Positions 10,731 through 21,747 of a DNA stretch of 64,000 nucleotides are shown here, in pieces (position 1 is the stretch's first letter; each line of letters begins with the position of its first letter). The position numbers were made by a program, and so were the translations under genes. The stretch comes from Massariosphaeria phaeospora. Its lineage: Eukaryota; Ascomycota; Dothideomycetes; Pleosporales. The stretch lies in the NCBI GenBank assembly GCA_011032825.1, contig JAADJZ010000009.1, positions 248,001 through 312,000 of the forward strand, read 5' to 3'. The notes beneath the pieces are model-generated. The model saw only the letters and a list, made by a program, of their open reading frames with translations. It was not told the DNA's origin and made no database searches.

Positions 10731-11627
10731 ATGGCCGTCCTCGAGACCGGCATACGGAGGGTGCTGGACACCCTGCTCCCCAAAATCCGATCGCGTCGCC
10801 AGTCTACTTCCCATCCAATAATACTCGGCATCACCGGACTCCAGGGTAGCGGAAAGTCGACTTGGGCTTCGAAGATCGTCTCGATGCTTACATTAGAGCA
10901 TGGGCTCCGCGCCATCACGGTCTCATTGGATGACCTTTACAAAACTCATGACGGCCTTATAGCGCAACGTGATATGGATCCGGCGAACAAACTCTATCGC
11001 ACCCGTGGGCAACCAGGGACGCACGATGAAGAACTGGCTGGTGCTTTCTTCAATGAACTTAAAGAGTACAAGGGTCAGGGAGAGTTGAAGATTCCCAGCT
11101 TTGACAAGAGCAAGTTCAACGGTGGGGGAGATCGAGCGCCAAAATCTGAGTGGACGTCTATAACTTCCACGCCCGATGTTGTAGTATTTGAGGGATGGTG
11201 TGTCGGGTTCCGTCCATTGGATGACCCGGGAGTCGAGGCGAAGCATCGTGCAGCAAAGGCAGGAAAGCTGCTGATAAACACACCGGCTGAGCACCGACTA
11301 GACCAGCTTTTGGAAGTAAACAGAAGCTTAGAGCGGTATTGCGAGACATTCATGGGTCCTCAACATTTCGACTTTTTGATACATATCGATACGGACGATC
11401 TTCGGAATGTGTACACGTGGAGGGTAGAGCAGGAGCACAAGTTGATTGAAACGAAAGGAACCGGAATGAAGGATGAAGAAGTGAAAGCTTTCATCGATGG
11501 GTATATGCCAGCGTACGAGTTATACTTGGAAAAGCTAAGAGAAGGTTTCTTCGGTGATCAGCATGGAAATCAGATTAGGGTGGTACTTGCATCGGACAGG
11601 AGTGTGGAAAATGTGGAAGAACTTTGA
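10731..11627 (+). CDS. TDA10: P-loop kinase-like protein (TDA10 / D-glycerate 3-kinase family)
   Basis: 298 aa, one exon, from the ATG at 10731; the frame is open further upstream, but the next in-frame candidate is TTG. The Walker A motif GLQGSGKST is at residues 36-44. It is followed by the acidic SLDDLYKTHDG and the Arg/Gly segment LYRTRGQPGTHDEEL. The sequence VVVFEGWCVGFRPL follows, then an NRSLERY element, and TDDLRNVYTWRVEQE near the C-terminus. These are the order and motifs of the yeast Tda10 / plant glycerate kinase GLYK group within the uridine-kinase-like NTPases. The substrate in fungi is uncertain. Length and motif spacing are normal and the frame is intact. It is probably a soluble cytosolic or nuclear protein. 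Confidence 0.88.
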   Translation: MAVLETGIRRVLDTLLPKIRSRRQSTSHPIILGITGLQGSGKSTWASKIVSMLTLEHGLRAITVSLDDLYKTHDGLIAQRDMDPANKLYRTRGQPGTHDEELAGAFFNELKEYKGQGELKIPSFDKSKFNGGGDRAPKSEWTSITSTPDVVVFEGWCVGFRPLDDPGVEAKHRAAKAGKLLINTPAEHRLDQLLEVNRSLERYCETFMGPQHFDFLIHIDTDDLRNVYTWRVEQEHKLIETKGTGMKDEEVKAFIDGYMPAYELYLEKLREGFFGDQHGNQIRVVLASDRSVENVEEL

Positions 11628-12021
11628 GGACCTCTTGTCGTGTACGCCTATATGCCTACTCCTTATATGTTCTTGCTAACTAAGGAAGTCTTTCCGTACG
11701 GACACTGGGCGGGCTCGAAGACCAGTCGGTAACAATACTGGCCAACCACGTGTTTTCACTGTAGCTTCCTGAGTCGGCTTGACAAGATCCACAGATCTGC
11801 GTTACTTACGCTCCTGGGGAAATAACTAATGACACTGCTTCAACGACAACGCAGCATTGAATAATCAACGCTGATCCGTAGACAGTGCCTTGAAAAGTCG
11901 GCTTTATACTTATTATGTAGCCTTTCACTATGATGTAACACAGAATCACAATGCGCCCTCTAGTTGTACAAGCCGTCTCGTCACCGAACACCGGCCATCA
12001 CTCGGGTAACAAAGCATTCAT
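11628..12021. other. Intergenic, no gene seen
   Basis: 394 bp lie between the TDA10-like stop and the first ATG of the interrupted gene at 12022. Short ORFs only. It includes a CACGTG at 11747-11752 of unknown meaning. Confidence 0.5.
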
Positions 12022-12993
12022 ATGCTCAAGATTCAGCCCGACACAGAAACAACGAAGACAGAAACAACTTCACTACTACAACTAGGTTGTAAGGTTGACC
12101 CAACTGCTTCAAGCCAATTGTCAACCATGGCCGGTTCCTCGTCCCCGAAGGCGCTGGCGAATGGCCTCTGCTATCCCATCCCCAAGTCCGCCCAGCGAAC
12201 TCTCACCCGAATCCGAAAAGCGCTGCCCAATCGCATGGCCGCGGACAACTTCAACGAGCACTTCCGCGATGTTCTAGCGTTAACCGACCGCTGTTACGAC
12301 GCAGCGACAGCACTCTAAACATTCATTGAAAATCAACATACGCAGCTTGCTCCAGAGTACAATCATTTGGCACGCCGCATGAATCGTGTGATTGATCAGT
12401 ATGATCACGAGGGGTTTGCTCCGGTTCACTTCCACGTTATAAACGCAGTTGATGATCCTGGCGCGGACGACGACCTCACCGATTTGAGCGACGACGAAAT
12501 GGAAGGACTGCGTAACGAAGTGGGTGACAAGCCTCAACAACAGATGCCACAGACATCTAAGAAGCGTGAAGATGGTGGAGACCCATCAGTCATTGCGGCC
12601 GTTAGTCCGTCTGCATCTCCGAGCGGTGTTTTCATTGAAAATTCTATGTCAAACCCTCCAGATGAATTTACTTCAATACCACTGGACTCTACTATCTCTG
12701 GACCAGCGATAGGAGTACCACCCGTGCGCGGTTATCCCCTACAAGACCCGGCATATTCACATGCATCTCTATATTCTCGAAAGGCCACACCAAAACCCGC
12801 TAGTTCACTCAATCCACCAGGTCAGAACCAGGATATGGATGGTCTCGATGATCCTCTCGACAGAGGCACCTGGGAGGACGGCCTCCGGGTAATGGAAGAA
12901 TATAACTGGGAAACGCCGTCCAGTCCGCCATTCTATCTTCAACTAGAGTGGAACTGGGTGCCGGGCAGAGGATGGGTAGAAGATGGGCAATAA
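12022..12993 (+). pseudogene. Hypothetical protein gene interrupted by an in-frame TAA
   Basis: A frame of 324 codons is open from ATG 12022 (a better-placed ATG is at 12127, MAGSSSPKALANG) to TAA at 12991-12993, except for one TAA at 12316-12318. Before it the peptide reads LALTDRCYDAATAL; after it, in the same frame, TFIENQHTQLAPEYNHLARR. These form what looks like one continuous helical region. The rest is Ser/Pro-rich and ends in a Trp-rich tail (ATG-free, NWETPSSPPFYLQLEWNW). I do not recognise the family. Alternatively, an in-frame 75-bp intron (12271-12345, GTTCTA...CGCAG with a CTAAAC inside) could remove the stop, though its donor is poor. Glutamine (CAA) would fit the stop position. 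It is either a recent pseudogene or has an unusual structure. Confidence 0.5.
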
Positions 12994-13482
12994 TGTCTTT
13001 GGTGATTACATTGGGTATTACAGGGTTGCGTCAGGTTTCACTTCGCAGTAATTACCCCACAAGCGGGGGAATGTAAGGGCCAATGTACTTTATGGTCTGT
13101 GTCTACATCTGCAAAAGCATTGATGCATCAGGGTTGACATTACCTACAGTATACACCACACGCGCTTCTACAGGAGACGCGGTGATTCTATCAACAGGGT
13201 CTAAATTCACGTGCGTGGTCACTAGGATGCGAAAATCTAAAGTGAAAGACGTCCGAAATTTCACATTCTAGGCAGCCTCTATTATTATGTACAGGTATAA
13301 TAGCAGCTTACCTACGTTTCAACAACTACTGTTCTTCTTTCACTACAGCTGTATTGACACAATAGTAGTAACGCACTTCTGCCTATGAAGACCTTTCCAT
13401 ATAAGCTCCCAAACGACCAAGATCTCTTTCTCTTTAGCAACCTACTTCCTTAACTTCTTCCTCTCCACCCTCCTATCACAAA
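12994..13482. other. Intergenic, no gene seen
   Basis: A 490-bp gap between two interrupted plus-strand frames, with only one short ORF (13083-13271) lacking protein-like character. The stretch after 13385 is pyrimidine-rich and may be 5' leader of the next gene. Confidence 0.4.
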
Positions 13483-13792
13483 ATGTCTACTACAAAGGCA
13501 TCTCCAGCTTCCAGACACTTCTAGTTGCTATCTGCAGCAAGCTCGCTGGCGAGTACACATTATACAAAGAATGCCTGGAGGAAGTAATCCAGGCTTCAGA
13601 TCGCGAGGAAGACTTCTCTGCATGGACGGGTTAGTTGCTTGAGTTGGTGAGGAATCGGCCTGAAATTGAGGCCGACCATGCTGGGATCCTCTTTCTCTTG
13701 GAAGAGAGAGGAGTGAAAGTGGGCCGCAAGGCCACTTCACTCGAGCCGCCAACCGCCCTTCCATTCGCTGCTCTTCTCCCACTTCAATCTCC

Positions 13793-13827
<35 letters not shown>

Positions 13828-14369
13828 GCATGGAGGCAATCTGGACAGAGTTTGCGGCTCCCAGCGAGTACCGCCCAAGCCCGCGCGATGCCGTGAACTG
13901 CGATTCTGCCCTCATCGCAGACACTATCCTCTTCAACGACCCCACAATGTTCACTGCCGCGAGCGACTTCTTCGGCGGCAACGCTTCCACCTTCACTAAC
14001 CCCACTAACGAGGACTACTTCTTCCAACCCATCAACTACAACAAGCCCTACAATCCCTTCGCGGACGATTTGACGGCCTGGCAGCAGAGCATCGGCAGCT
14101 ACGACACCGCGCACATTGCGCCGCAAGCTCAGAACCCCAGCGACATGAGCAACACCAACAACACAGGCACATCATGCATCACGGACGAGGACAGGATACG
14201 TGAGATCCACAACTTGGGCAACGATCCGGAGTCGTGGCTGGGACATCTGGACTTGGCCTTCTTGCAGTGGAAACCGGATAGCGGCGATACGGGCAGCGTG
14301 GGCGACGTGGAAAATATGAGCAACACGGGTCAGACATCTCACGATGCAGTTGGCCGCGGCACGACTTAA
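13483..14369 (+). pseudogene. Hypothetical protein gene with in-frame TAG and poly-Asn tract
   Basis: A protein-like frame can be followed from about 13490 to TAA at 14367. It opens with FQTLLVAICSKLAGEY and LYKECLEEVIQASDREEDF. It meets TAG at 13632-13634 and resumes with LLELVRNRPEIEADHAGILF, so glutamine or tryptophan would fit the stop. The nearest ATG (13483, MSTTKASPASRHF) is in another frame that stops at 13522, suggesting a second lesion or an unseen intron. Downstream is a run of 11 Asn encoded by an AAC microsatellite (about 13795-13828), then an acidic, Asn- and Thr-rich C-terminus with NDPTMFTAASDFF and ESWLGHLDLAFLQW. No family is recognised. The C-terminal ORF alone starts with a TTG, so a shorter intact gene would have to start at the ATG after the Asn run (MEAIWTEFAAPSEY). 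Confidence 0.45.
13795..13828 (+). repeat. AAC trinucleotide microsatellite encoding poly-Asn
   Basis: A near-perfect (AAC)n run of about 11 units inside an open frame, read as consecutive asparagines. On the other strand it is (GTT)n. Such coding microsatellites are prone to length variation, so allele length may differ between strains. Confidence 0.9.
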
Positions 14370-15010
14370 GGGTAGGGTTCTTGGGATAAGCTGGTCACTA
14401 TGCATGGAAAGGCGTACACAAACGGGCTTTCACTTGCATCTTTCCCGGCAGTCAAATCGTTTTCTCTGGAGGCTTAGAGTTTGGGGTTTTCACTTGCGGA
14501 CTAGGCAGCATCTTTTGAGCGACCGATTTTGCAGAGGCGTTTGGACGGGTGAGCGAAATACTGGGCACAGCAGAGAGAGAGAGAGCGGTGATTTAGGCAG
14601 CTCTCTGGCAATTGAAGAGTGGATAGATTTGTATTGTTATTGTAAACCTTGGCTGAGAATCGAGTGCTTTCTTAACTGATTTCGTCTAAAATATGCTGGT
14701 AATGCGTCCAAATGCGACGTCCTGACCGCGGAAAGAACTGGCATTGTACTACACCATTGTGGAGAGTACTTCCGTCTATCTCGTGCAGTATCTACACAGC
14801 GTATTACATAGTTTGTCTACTGATTCCACAATACAAGGCATTATGTGGTTACAAGGAAGTGTCATGAACTGTATTTAATATTCACTCACATCTCTGCTTC
14901 TAAGATCCAGACAACTTTCAAAGTAGCATCTTACAAAAGAAAAGAACACCAACTTTGCAGCACAGTGCAAATAACTCCCAAAAGCAGAATCTTCAGATAA
15001 GCAATTTACT
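14370..15010. other. Intergenic, no gene seen
   Basis: A 640-bp stretch with a short GA repeat (14573-14584) and no supported ORF. It probably contains the terminator of the upstream frame and the promoter of the acidic-protein gene. Confidence 0.45.
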
Positions 15011-15892
15011 ATGCCTAACCGGAGGAACACAATGTCTTTCAACCAGGTACTTGAATACCCGTTTGGCCTGGAGGCAGCTGTGGCGGAGGCGTCCGCGGGT
15101 GAAGTTGAAAGCCTCGATGAAGAGATGTTGGACAACGATGTCTTCTCCGACTTCTCGGCAGACTCGGACGAGGAGGAGGACCGCAATGAGGCCGCAACCC
15201 AAGAGGAGGCCGAGGCCGAGGACGAGAACGAAGATGAGCACCGTCCAGATCTGGAAATGCGTGAAGTCGAACTGGTCTCTCAAGAGAACGAACTGCCTCA
15301 AGAAGGGTGCGTGGTATGCGAGACGCTTGTGAACTCGCTCACGTCCCACCTGCCACCGAAAGTCGAGGGTCGTGGCTACCACATAACTGACCGTCGAGGC
15401 TTCATACCACTTGGACAGCAGTTGGTGGACCATCTCAAGTGGTGGCACCATGACAACAATCCCCGAGAATTAATGCGTGAGCATGAACTCCCCTTCATAC
15501 CGCTTTGGGAGGTTCCATATTATATGGTTGAGCTCCCATACGAGGTTGAGTTCCCTCCGCTCCAGCCCGTCGAGAACGAGCATCTTCCGTCTGAGATTCC
15601 TTTAGGGTTTTTAACTACTAATCTCGGAGTCGCAAGTATGGTTGAGTTTCCTGCGCTCGAGCCTGGCGGGAACGAGCTTTTTCTCTGTGATGATTCGTCT
15701 TTGGAGTTTCCGGAAGCTGATCTCGCTAGTATCGAGCGTCCAGCGGTCGATTTCGCGACAACTGAGTCGGTTCCAAACTGTCTTGGGGGGTCGTGGAGTG
15801 AAGCCGATGAGGCCGAGCTGATGCGAGAGCTGTTTGGCGGCCTCGATCATGGAGACAATGAGGCTTCTGCTCGATCAACTCCCGCTCCATAA
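15011..15892 (+). CDS. Acidic hypothetical protein
   Basis: Intact single-exon ORF, 293 aa, from ATG 15011 to TAA 15890. Residues of about 35-85 are extremely acidic (DEEMLDNDVFSDFSADSDEE and EEAEAEDENEDEH). A central globular-looking part has two Cys (GCVVCETLVNSL) and a His/Trp-rich element (LGQQLVDHLKWWHHDNNP). The second half has repeated phrases of the type VEFPxLxPxxNE (EVEFPPLQPVENE, MVEFPALEPGGNE, LEFPEADLAS), perhaps a degenerate internal repeat. The C-terminus SWSEADEAELMRELFGGL is probably a short helix. I do not recognise the family. There is no signal peptide or membrane segment, and no disabling lesion. Confidence 0.55.
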   Translation: MPNRRNTMSFNQVLEYPFGLEAAVAEASAGEVESLDEEMLDNDVFSDFSADSDEEEDRNEAATQEEAEAEDENEDEHRPDLEMREVELVSQENELPQEGCVVCETLVNSLTSHLPPKVEGRGYHITDRRGFIPLGQQLVDHLKWWHHDNNPRELMREHELPFIPLWEVPYYMVELPYEVEFPPLQPVENEHLPSEIPLGFLTTNLGVASMVEFPALEPGGNELFLCDDSSLEFPEADLASIERPAVDFATTESVPNCLGGSWSEADEAELMRELFGGLDHGDNEASARSTPAP

Positions 15893-17234
15893 GTCGTTTC
15901 CTTTTTGTAGTCTACCAATTCTGCCGAGCTTAACTAGATCCTAAGATTTTGTATACTCCCAAGCTTTTTGCATACTGAGTTTTTATGCATAAATAGAAAA
16001 CAATATTACATGATACATCCGAACTGACAGCCCAAGTTTGCACTGTGAATAACAACCCCGATGCGTGGTGGGAAATTGTACGAAAGAACGTTGAACATAA
16101 TTGCTGAACGCACTCGAAATCGGAATGTAGTCCATTCACTACTATAGAGCGGAATAGGAATAGGAATATATACTAAGAAGAGTTAAGAGGATGTATATAG
16201 TAAGGTAGAGTGGTACTAGAAATAAAATAAGGCTATTAGAAGAGCTCAGAAGATATACATGATCGACAGTTCCTAAAGACAAGGTTCGAGCACGGATACG
16301 GGATGTCTGAGTCTGCTGTCTCACCTGAGGCTTTATCTAGCGACACACTTAGTGAGCACTGTGTCTACTTTTGGGCTTTGCGTGCCTTCTACTCTACAGC
16401 ATACCAAAGCCGTATATTATTGGCAGATGTTTCGCGGGTCCAGAATACTAAGCTCTCCACTGCTGAAATTGCATTCTCCAAACGGCTTTCGGTGTGCTCA
16501 GCCTAAAATAAAAATCATGCTTTGTACGAATGAGTGTTAGACCATGATAAAAAGGAGCCCGAAAAGGTGGATAAAATGGACGAATGTTGCCGCGGCACGG
16601 GCACGAAATTGATCCTTGTCTGATCCACACGCTGTCCTGCAACCAGTAGCACGCGAACAAGCTGCGAGGCACAGCGGATGAACGCCAGCTAGAGTCGGCA
16701 TCGTCGGTAGAGATTTATGCTGGCAAGGAGAGATTCTCTGCATCATTGATGCACGATCTTATGGTATCGGAAACGAGAGTGGTTCAGGAATAGATACATG
16801 GTGGGAACGCCGGCCCGAGATTAGGGTGATTACTAATATATGACGTAATTGACTTCGCACCTCTTGCTTTCATCGAATCAAAATTCGTCCTTTGACAACT
16901 TTCACTAATCCAGTGGTTATTGCAAGCTCTATTCTCTCCATCACACTGTAGATGCGTATTTCGGGCATACGATGCGCAAATACTCACATGGCTCGCAATT
17001 CTTGTCCGGCGCCTGCAGTAGCTTGCAGGTGCGCGAATTCCGATCCCTACGACATCCAACTCGTCGCTCAAGCAAGTCGTCGCTCAAGCTCTCTGCTTCT
17101 TCCCATAACTGTGTATAACCGGATTAAGACAGTCACGTACGGAGTACCAGCACAGTCAATCCATCGTGGGAAGGCTACAGCGATTTCACAGCAGCCTTGC
17201 AAAACGGTACTGGTGGGATGACCGAATCGACAAA
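15893..17234. other. Intergenic with a small AT-rich island
   Basis: 1.34 kb without a convincing gene. About 16140-16260 is AT-rich, with TAGGAATA and TATAG-type words. It resembles the other AT-rich islands of the window and could be a relic of a mutated repeat. An 11-bp motif GTACGGAGTAC occurs at 17137-17147 and returns, as part of a hairpin, at 63359-63383. ORFs at 16303-16746 look accidental. Confidence 0.4.
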
Positions 17235-19276
17235 ATGCAGATAGATGGCAGCCCCTACTCCTACCGTCCTTTGGACTCCGTGTCAGCGATTCGCATACTA
17301 GCTTTACATCCAGCGCAAGACTTTTTGGAACCGCTTGAAGCAGATCTTCTACACGCCGATCGTGAGCAGATGCTCCTTCTTCAAGGATATCCGAAGAGGT
17401 ATGATGCGGTATCGTACTGTTGGGGAGAGGCTACCTTCTCTCAGCAGATCTCCTGCCAGGGCTATCCCATACGAATAACATATAGAGTGGATACCATGCT
17501 CCGACATCTGCGAAAGAAAGCGCGAGAACGGGTCCTTTGGATCGACGCCATTTGTCTTGACCAGTTAAACGCTGAAGAGAAGGCAGTTCAAGTAGCATTA
17601 ATGGGCGACATCTACCGCCAGGCCCGAACGGTGCATGTTTGGCTCGGGGACGCTTCGGATGAGCATTGTATCCCCGATATATTTGCCCTATTTCGAGCTA
17701 TGGCTGTCAGAAAGGATCGTCTAGCCTTCCAAAAAGCATCGCTAGATGCAGGCACACACGCTACGAAAGTGGATATGTCGACACTGATCGCGGATCACGC
17801 GTTGTCTTCTTTCCTCGCCAGACCCTGGTTCCAACGTCGGTGGGTTCTACAAGAGGTTGTTTTGGGTAACAATGTCAAAGTCCGCTGTGGGAGATTCAAA
17901 ATCCCATGGTCCTGGCTTGCAGAAGGCACATCCGCCTTAGTATCTGGATCGGACTCGAATCGGGTGTTGGAACAACATGGAGACGCTATATTCCACGTCC
18001 TTGCCCTCCATGAAAGGAAAGATCACTTGCTTGACCTTCTAGGGAAGTTTCATGCGGCCCAGTGCTCAGATCCGAGAGATAGACTCTATGCTCTATTTGG
18101 AATAGCAACCGATGTGCGGAACGATGACTCTGAGTACCGTCGAATGGCATACCGAAGTCGCCAGTTGAACTATTCGGTCGATTACTCAAAGCCGTGGTAC
18201 TCTATCTATACGGGTTTTGCTCAGACCTGTATCTCTGCGGGGCACATCATTACCTTGCTCCAACATGCAACGTCTTTCGGTACTTTAGGCCAGCTAGACC
18301 CCGACTGGCCATCATGGGTACCGAATTGGAGCTCTAGGCGACTCTGGCCGTTTCATTTCTCCGCCAGTCATCCGTCGGGATATGAGGGCTATGGCGATTG
18401 CTTCAAGTCGCATCATGAGGATATCTCTGATTACTTAGCAGCTGCACAGTCGTTCCCAGATGGGAATCCTCCACTCGAGCTCCGAGGGGGGTTGTTCGGT
18501 CCCATTAGTATGATTACTGGAGACCAAAATTTGGACCAGCCGTTGTTGTCCCAGATCACTCATCTGCTCACAGTGACGGAACCTATCTTCGATGAATTTT
18601 CAGCAGACGCGACCCTTCGTCCGTATATGGTATACAACACCTGTCATGTCTTAGTGTCGACTGTCTTAGATGCACTACTCGACTGGGGTCGCCGTCCTAC
18701 TGGGATCTACGCAGCGCTATTCATAGCATTCTTGACGATGTCCCCTCACCGGTCGAACTTCGCAATTTTGGAAAGATATATAATGAAACCGCGCAAAGAC
18801 TGTTCGACATCCTATTTGTCGAGCTGACGAAGCTCGCGTATAAACTAGATGCTTCAGCAATCCAATCCGACGACAATCCACTCGCCATTACATGCAAGTA
18901 TCTCTACGGTCGAACGCTTTTCACTCCCGACCGACGCAGCGCTCTACCGGGTATTGGACCCATGGATATCAAAACTGGAGACTTCATTTTCCAGCTGCCG
19001 CCATCGACTGCACCTTTGCATGAGTTGACACTGACGGAGGATTTCAATACTAGTACTCCAGTCTCCGAAATCTCCTACATTAAGCCAGATACCGCTGCGT
19101 TCCTAATGCGACCAGTCGAGATCGCCACCAGCTCCAAAAGGCAAACTTTCCGCCTTGTTGGCTTTTGCTTCTTCCCCGTGATTAATGAAGTCTTCGAAGA
19201 CGTTTATATGAAGGATGAAGCATCCCATAAAGAAAGCATCTTTGATCATTACAGGCACAACATTGTAGTAGTCTGA
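17235..19276 (+). CDS. HET-domain (heterokaryon incompatibility) protein 1
   Basis: Likely CDS join(17235..18622,18670..19276), 664 aa. The upstream in-frame candidate at 17166 is GTG, so ATG 17235 is chosen. The HET domain is clear: YDAVSYCWGE at residues 57-66, VDTMLRHLR, RVLWIDAICLDQLNAEEKA near 99-117, and MGDIYRQARTVHVWLGDA, then FLARPWFQRRWVLQEVVL and CSDPRDRLYALFGIA. The first frame ends at 18827, but the downstream frame (LRNFGKIYNETAQRLFDILF ... IKTGDFIFQL ... RQTFRLVGFCFF) is the expected HET C-terminus. A 47-bp intron, GTATAT...CTTAG at 18623-18669, joins them in phase. Longer acceptors at 18714 or 18726 also keep phase, and a frameshift cannot be excluded. HET proteins trigger fungal cell death in non-self recognition. 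Confidence 0.82.
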
Positions 19277-19578
19277 CACGGCCTTTTGTGCGACAGTCTG
19301 GACAGCTTTTACTTCGCCACGCTTTTTGGAGGGAGCACAACATCGTTGAACTGCATAGTTCTCTTCGCTATTGCTGTGATAGGATTATGAACAGGTTACA
19401 AGCGACACCAAGCGATCACGAGCGTCACCCACCCGAAAAGTCTGTTGCACCATCATTCTCTTCGGAAGATCGCTCAAGTTCCAGGTAACGTCGGACCCAG
19501 TCTTTGCGTACTTAACCCCTCATTCCCCCCTCTTCTACGTAGAGTTTTGCCTCCGCCTGTATCGGAAGCCCCACAGTC
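19277..19578. promoter_or_regulatory. Spacer between the two HET genes
   Basis: 302 bp between the first HET stop and the second HET start, in the same orientation. No ORF of note. It presumably carries the terminator of the first gene and the promoter of the second. Confidence 0.45.
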
Positions 19579-21747
19579 ATGGATCCCCCATTACCACCCA
19601 ATCCAACACTTGTTTCATCCATCGAAGACGCTATTTATGAAGAATATCTTCCGCTGCCAGACGATCCAGAATCCACGCTTCCACCCTACGAATATGCGGC
19701 AATTGATGCGGAGAATGAAACCCGAGTCCTCATCTTGCAACCCGCGGAACAATTCACCGATGCATTGCAAGTCGAACTGCTCCACCGCGCCATAGCCCCC
19801 GCTATCGCTCATTACGAAAACGCCAATTTACTTGCGTATGATGCAGTATCATACTGCTGGGGAGCCTCGGACTTCTTCTACGGATTAGAATGCCAGAGAA
19901 CAGCCCTGAAATTTACACATAACGTTGATTCTATGCTGCGACATTTCCGGAAGCGAACGCGTGCTTTATGTTTGTGGATCGATGCCGTGTGTATCAATCA
20001 GTCTGACAACGAAGAGAAAGCGCAACAGGCGCGTCGCATGGGCCCGATATACGCTCGAGCTGAAAAAGTCCGTGTGTGGATAGGAGATGCAAAGGAAAAA
20101 GACAGGCTGCCGGAGATGGCTGCTTTATGTCGAGAACTAGCTGTCTTTAAAAAACGACTGCAGAAGGAACGTTGGGATGTTCGAGCCTTCTGTAACGAAA
20201 GAAATGCGAAGGAATACCTGGACAACTTTCTATCGTGCCCCTGGTTTCGCAGGCGATGGATCGTGCAGGAAGTTCTACTTGCCCATCATCTGACGGTGTA
20301 TTGCGGGGCTATCAAGATACCCTGGACCCAATTCATGTCTACTGTGAAAGTCATGGGCACGAAGGAACTGTTTCAACCATCACTCAGTCGAAACGCTATG
20401 CAGTCTATTCAAAACATTCTAGCCTTCGCAATACAGCCTAGCTCATTGATAGAACTTCTCGAGTTGTATCACAAAACAGAATGCTCGGATCCTCGAGACA
20501 AGATACTGTCTCTAACAGGCCTCGCCGATCAATGCGAAGATACCAGTCCTCGGGTTACGAATGTCCTGTGCGACATCCAACTTGACTCGCCGATTTTCAA
20601 GATCGACTACGATGCTGACTGGGTGTCCACATACACCAACTTTGCGAGGGCATGTGCAAACTCAGGATCCGGTCTTGAGGTACTGAACCACATTCTGTAC
20701 TTTGGCAGTCTTCGTTACCGTAATACGCAATCGCCCTCGTGGATAACCGACTGGAGTGGAAACAAAGTGTATCATGAGAGTTTGCCGAAGTATTCATCCT
20801 GGTATGACCCTATTTCCACTGAACATGATGATATATCGGATAATCATTATCATTGCGTTGATGTAGCAGAGCAACTTGGCCTGCGAATCCCTGGAATTAT
20901 ATACAATCCTGTTCAATGCATTCCAGCACAGGAGGAAGATTGGCGGAAAGGCCATTTTGAATGTTAGTTGCGTGAGTTCCTTAGCAATCGTGGGAAAGAA
21001 ATGGGTTCACAACACAACGCTAGAAATATGTGCGAAATGATGGCTCGCCTTATAGTCGCTCGATATTCAGATGACGGAGAATTGGATTTGCGCAAAGAAC
21101 TACCAGGTTACGAGGCCTTGTTCGGCGACATGAACTCCCTTGGATGGAAGAATCGTTCAGACTTTATCAAGAGCTTGAGTGAGGAGTTCAGAAAAGACAT
21201 CACGTACGAGTTGGATATATATCTTACGCGCAACGTGGAGTTTAGCTGTCGTTTCCAGACGGTTATGTCCTCACTCTTTGGGGACAAAGTGATCTTTTGG
21301 ACCGCCCATAAACGACTGTCTCGCCCCACCCCGCCAGATCCGAAGGCCTATAATAGTCCACCAGGAACTGAATCGTCTGGTATCAAACTGTCTTTGGCCG
21401 ATCCCCCCTACGCTCCCATGGCTATGGAATATGCACTCCAGCTGCAACCAGAATATTATGCACCGCGTATTACGTCCAATATGGCCAGGCAGGATGATAT
21501 TATTCTCCACCCAGGTAAAAAAGGTTTCACTTGGGGTGATACCTCCAACTATGTCACTTTGGCCTGGAATATTTCCGACTGTGTCGCATTACACTTACGC
21601 AAAGTTCGAGACTATTTCAAAGGAGGGGAAACATGGCCTGTATTCCGCCTGATTGGCCCGTGCTATCACCTTTCGCCAATGTCCATACGTACACTGGTCT
21701 TTTCTAACCAGCCATCGACTGGATTTGTTACCCTCATAATCATCTAA
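19579..21747 (+). pseudogene. HET-domain protein 2, interrupted by an in-frame TAG
   Basis: The frame from ATG 19579 to TAA 21745-21747 spans 723 codons and is open except for TAG at 20965-20967 (codon 463). HET motifs are YDAVSYCWGA at residues 87-96, NVDSMLRHFRK, LCLWIDAVCINQSDNEEKA at 130-148 and IYARAEKVRVWIGDA. They are followed by FLSCPWFRRRWIVQEVLL and TECSDPRDKILSLTGLADQC. After the stop the same frame gives LREFLSNRGKEMGSQHNARN and, near the end, FTWGDTSNYVTLAWNISDC and ETWPVFRLIGPCYHL, the C-terminal half of the protein. Glutamine or tryptophan would fit the stop position. A 57-bp in-frame intron (20911-20967, GTTCAA...GTTAG) would also remove it but has weak signals. The gene is a diverged tandem relative of its upstream neighbour. 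The N-terminal 462 residues could still be made. Confidence 0.78.

Noticed and set aside
18508..18573. Additional 66-bp intron in HET gene 1 (GTATGA...CACAG)
   Set aside because: It is in frame and has splice-like ends, but the sequence inside reads as ordinary HET protein and its removal is not needed.
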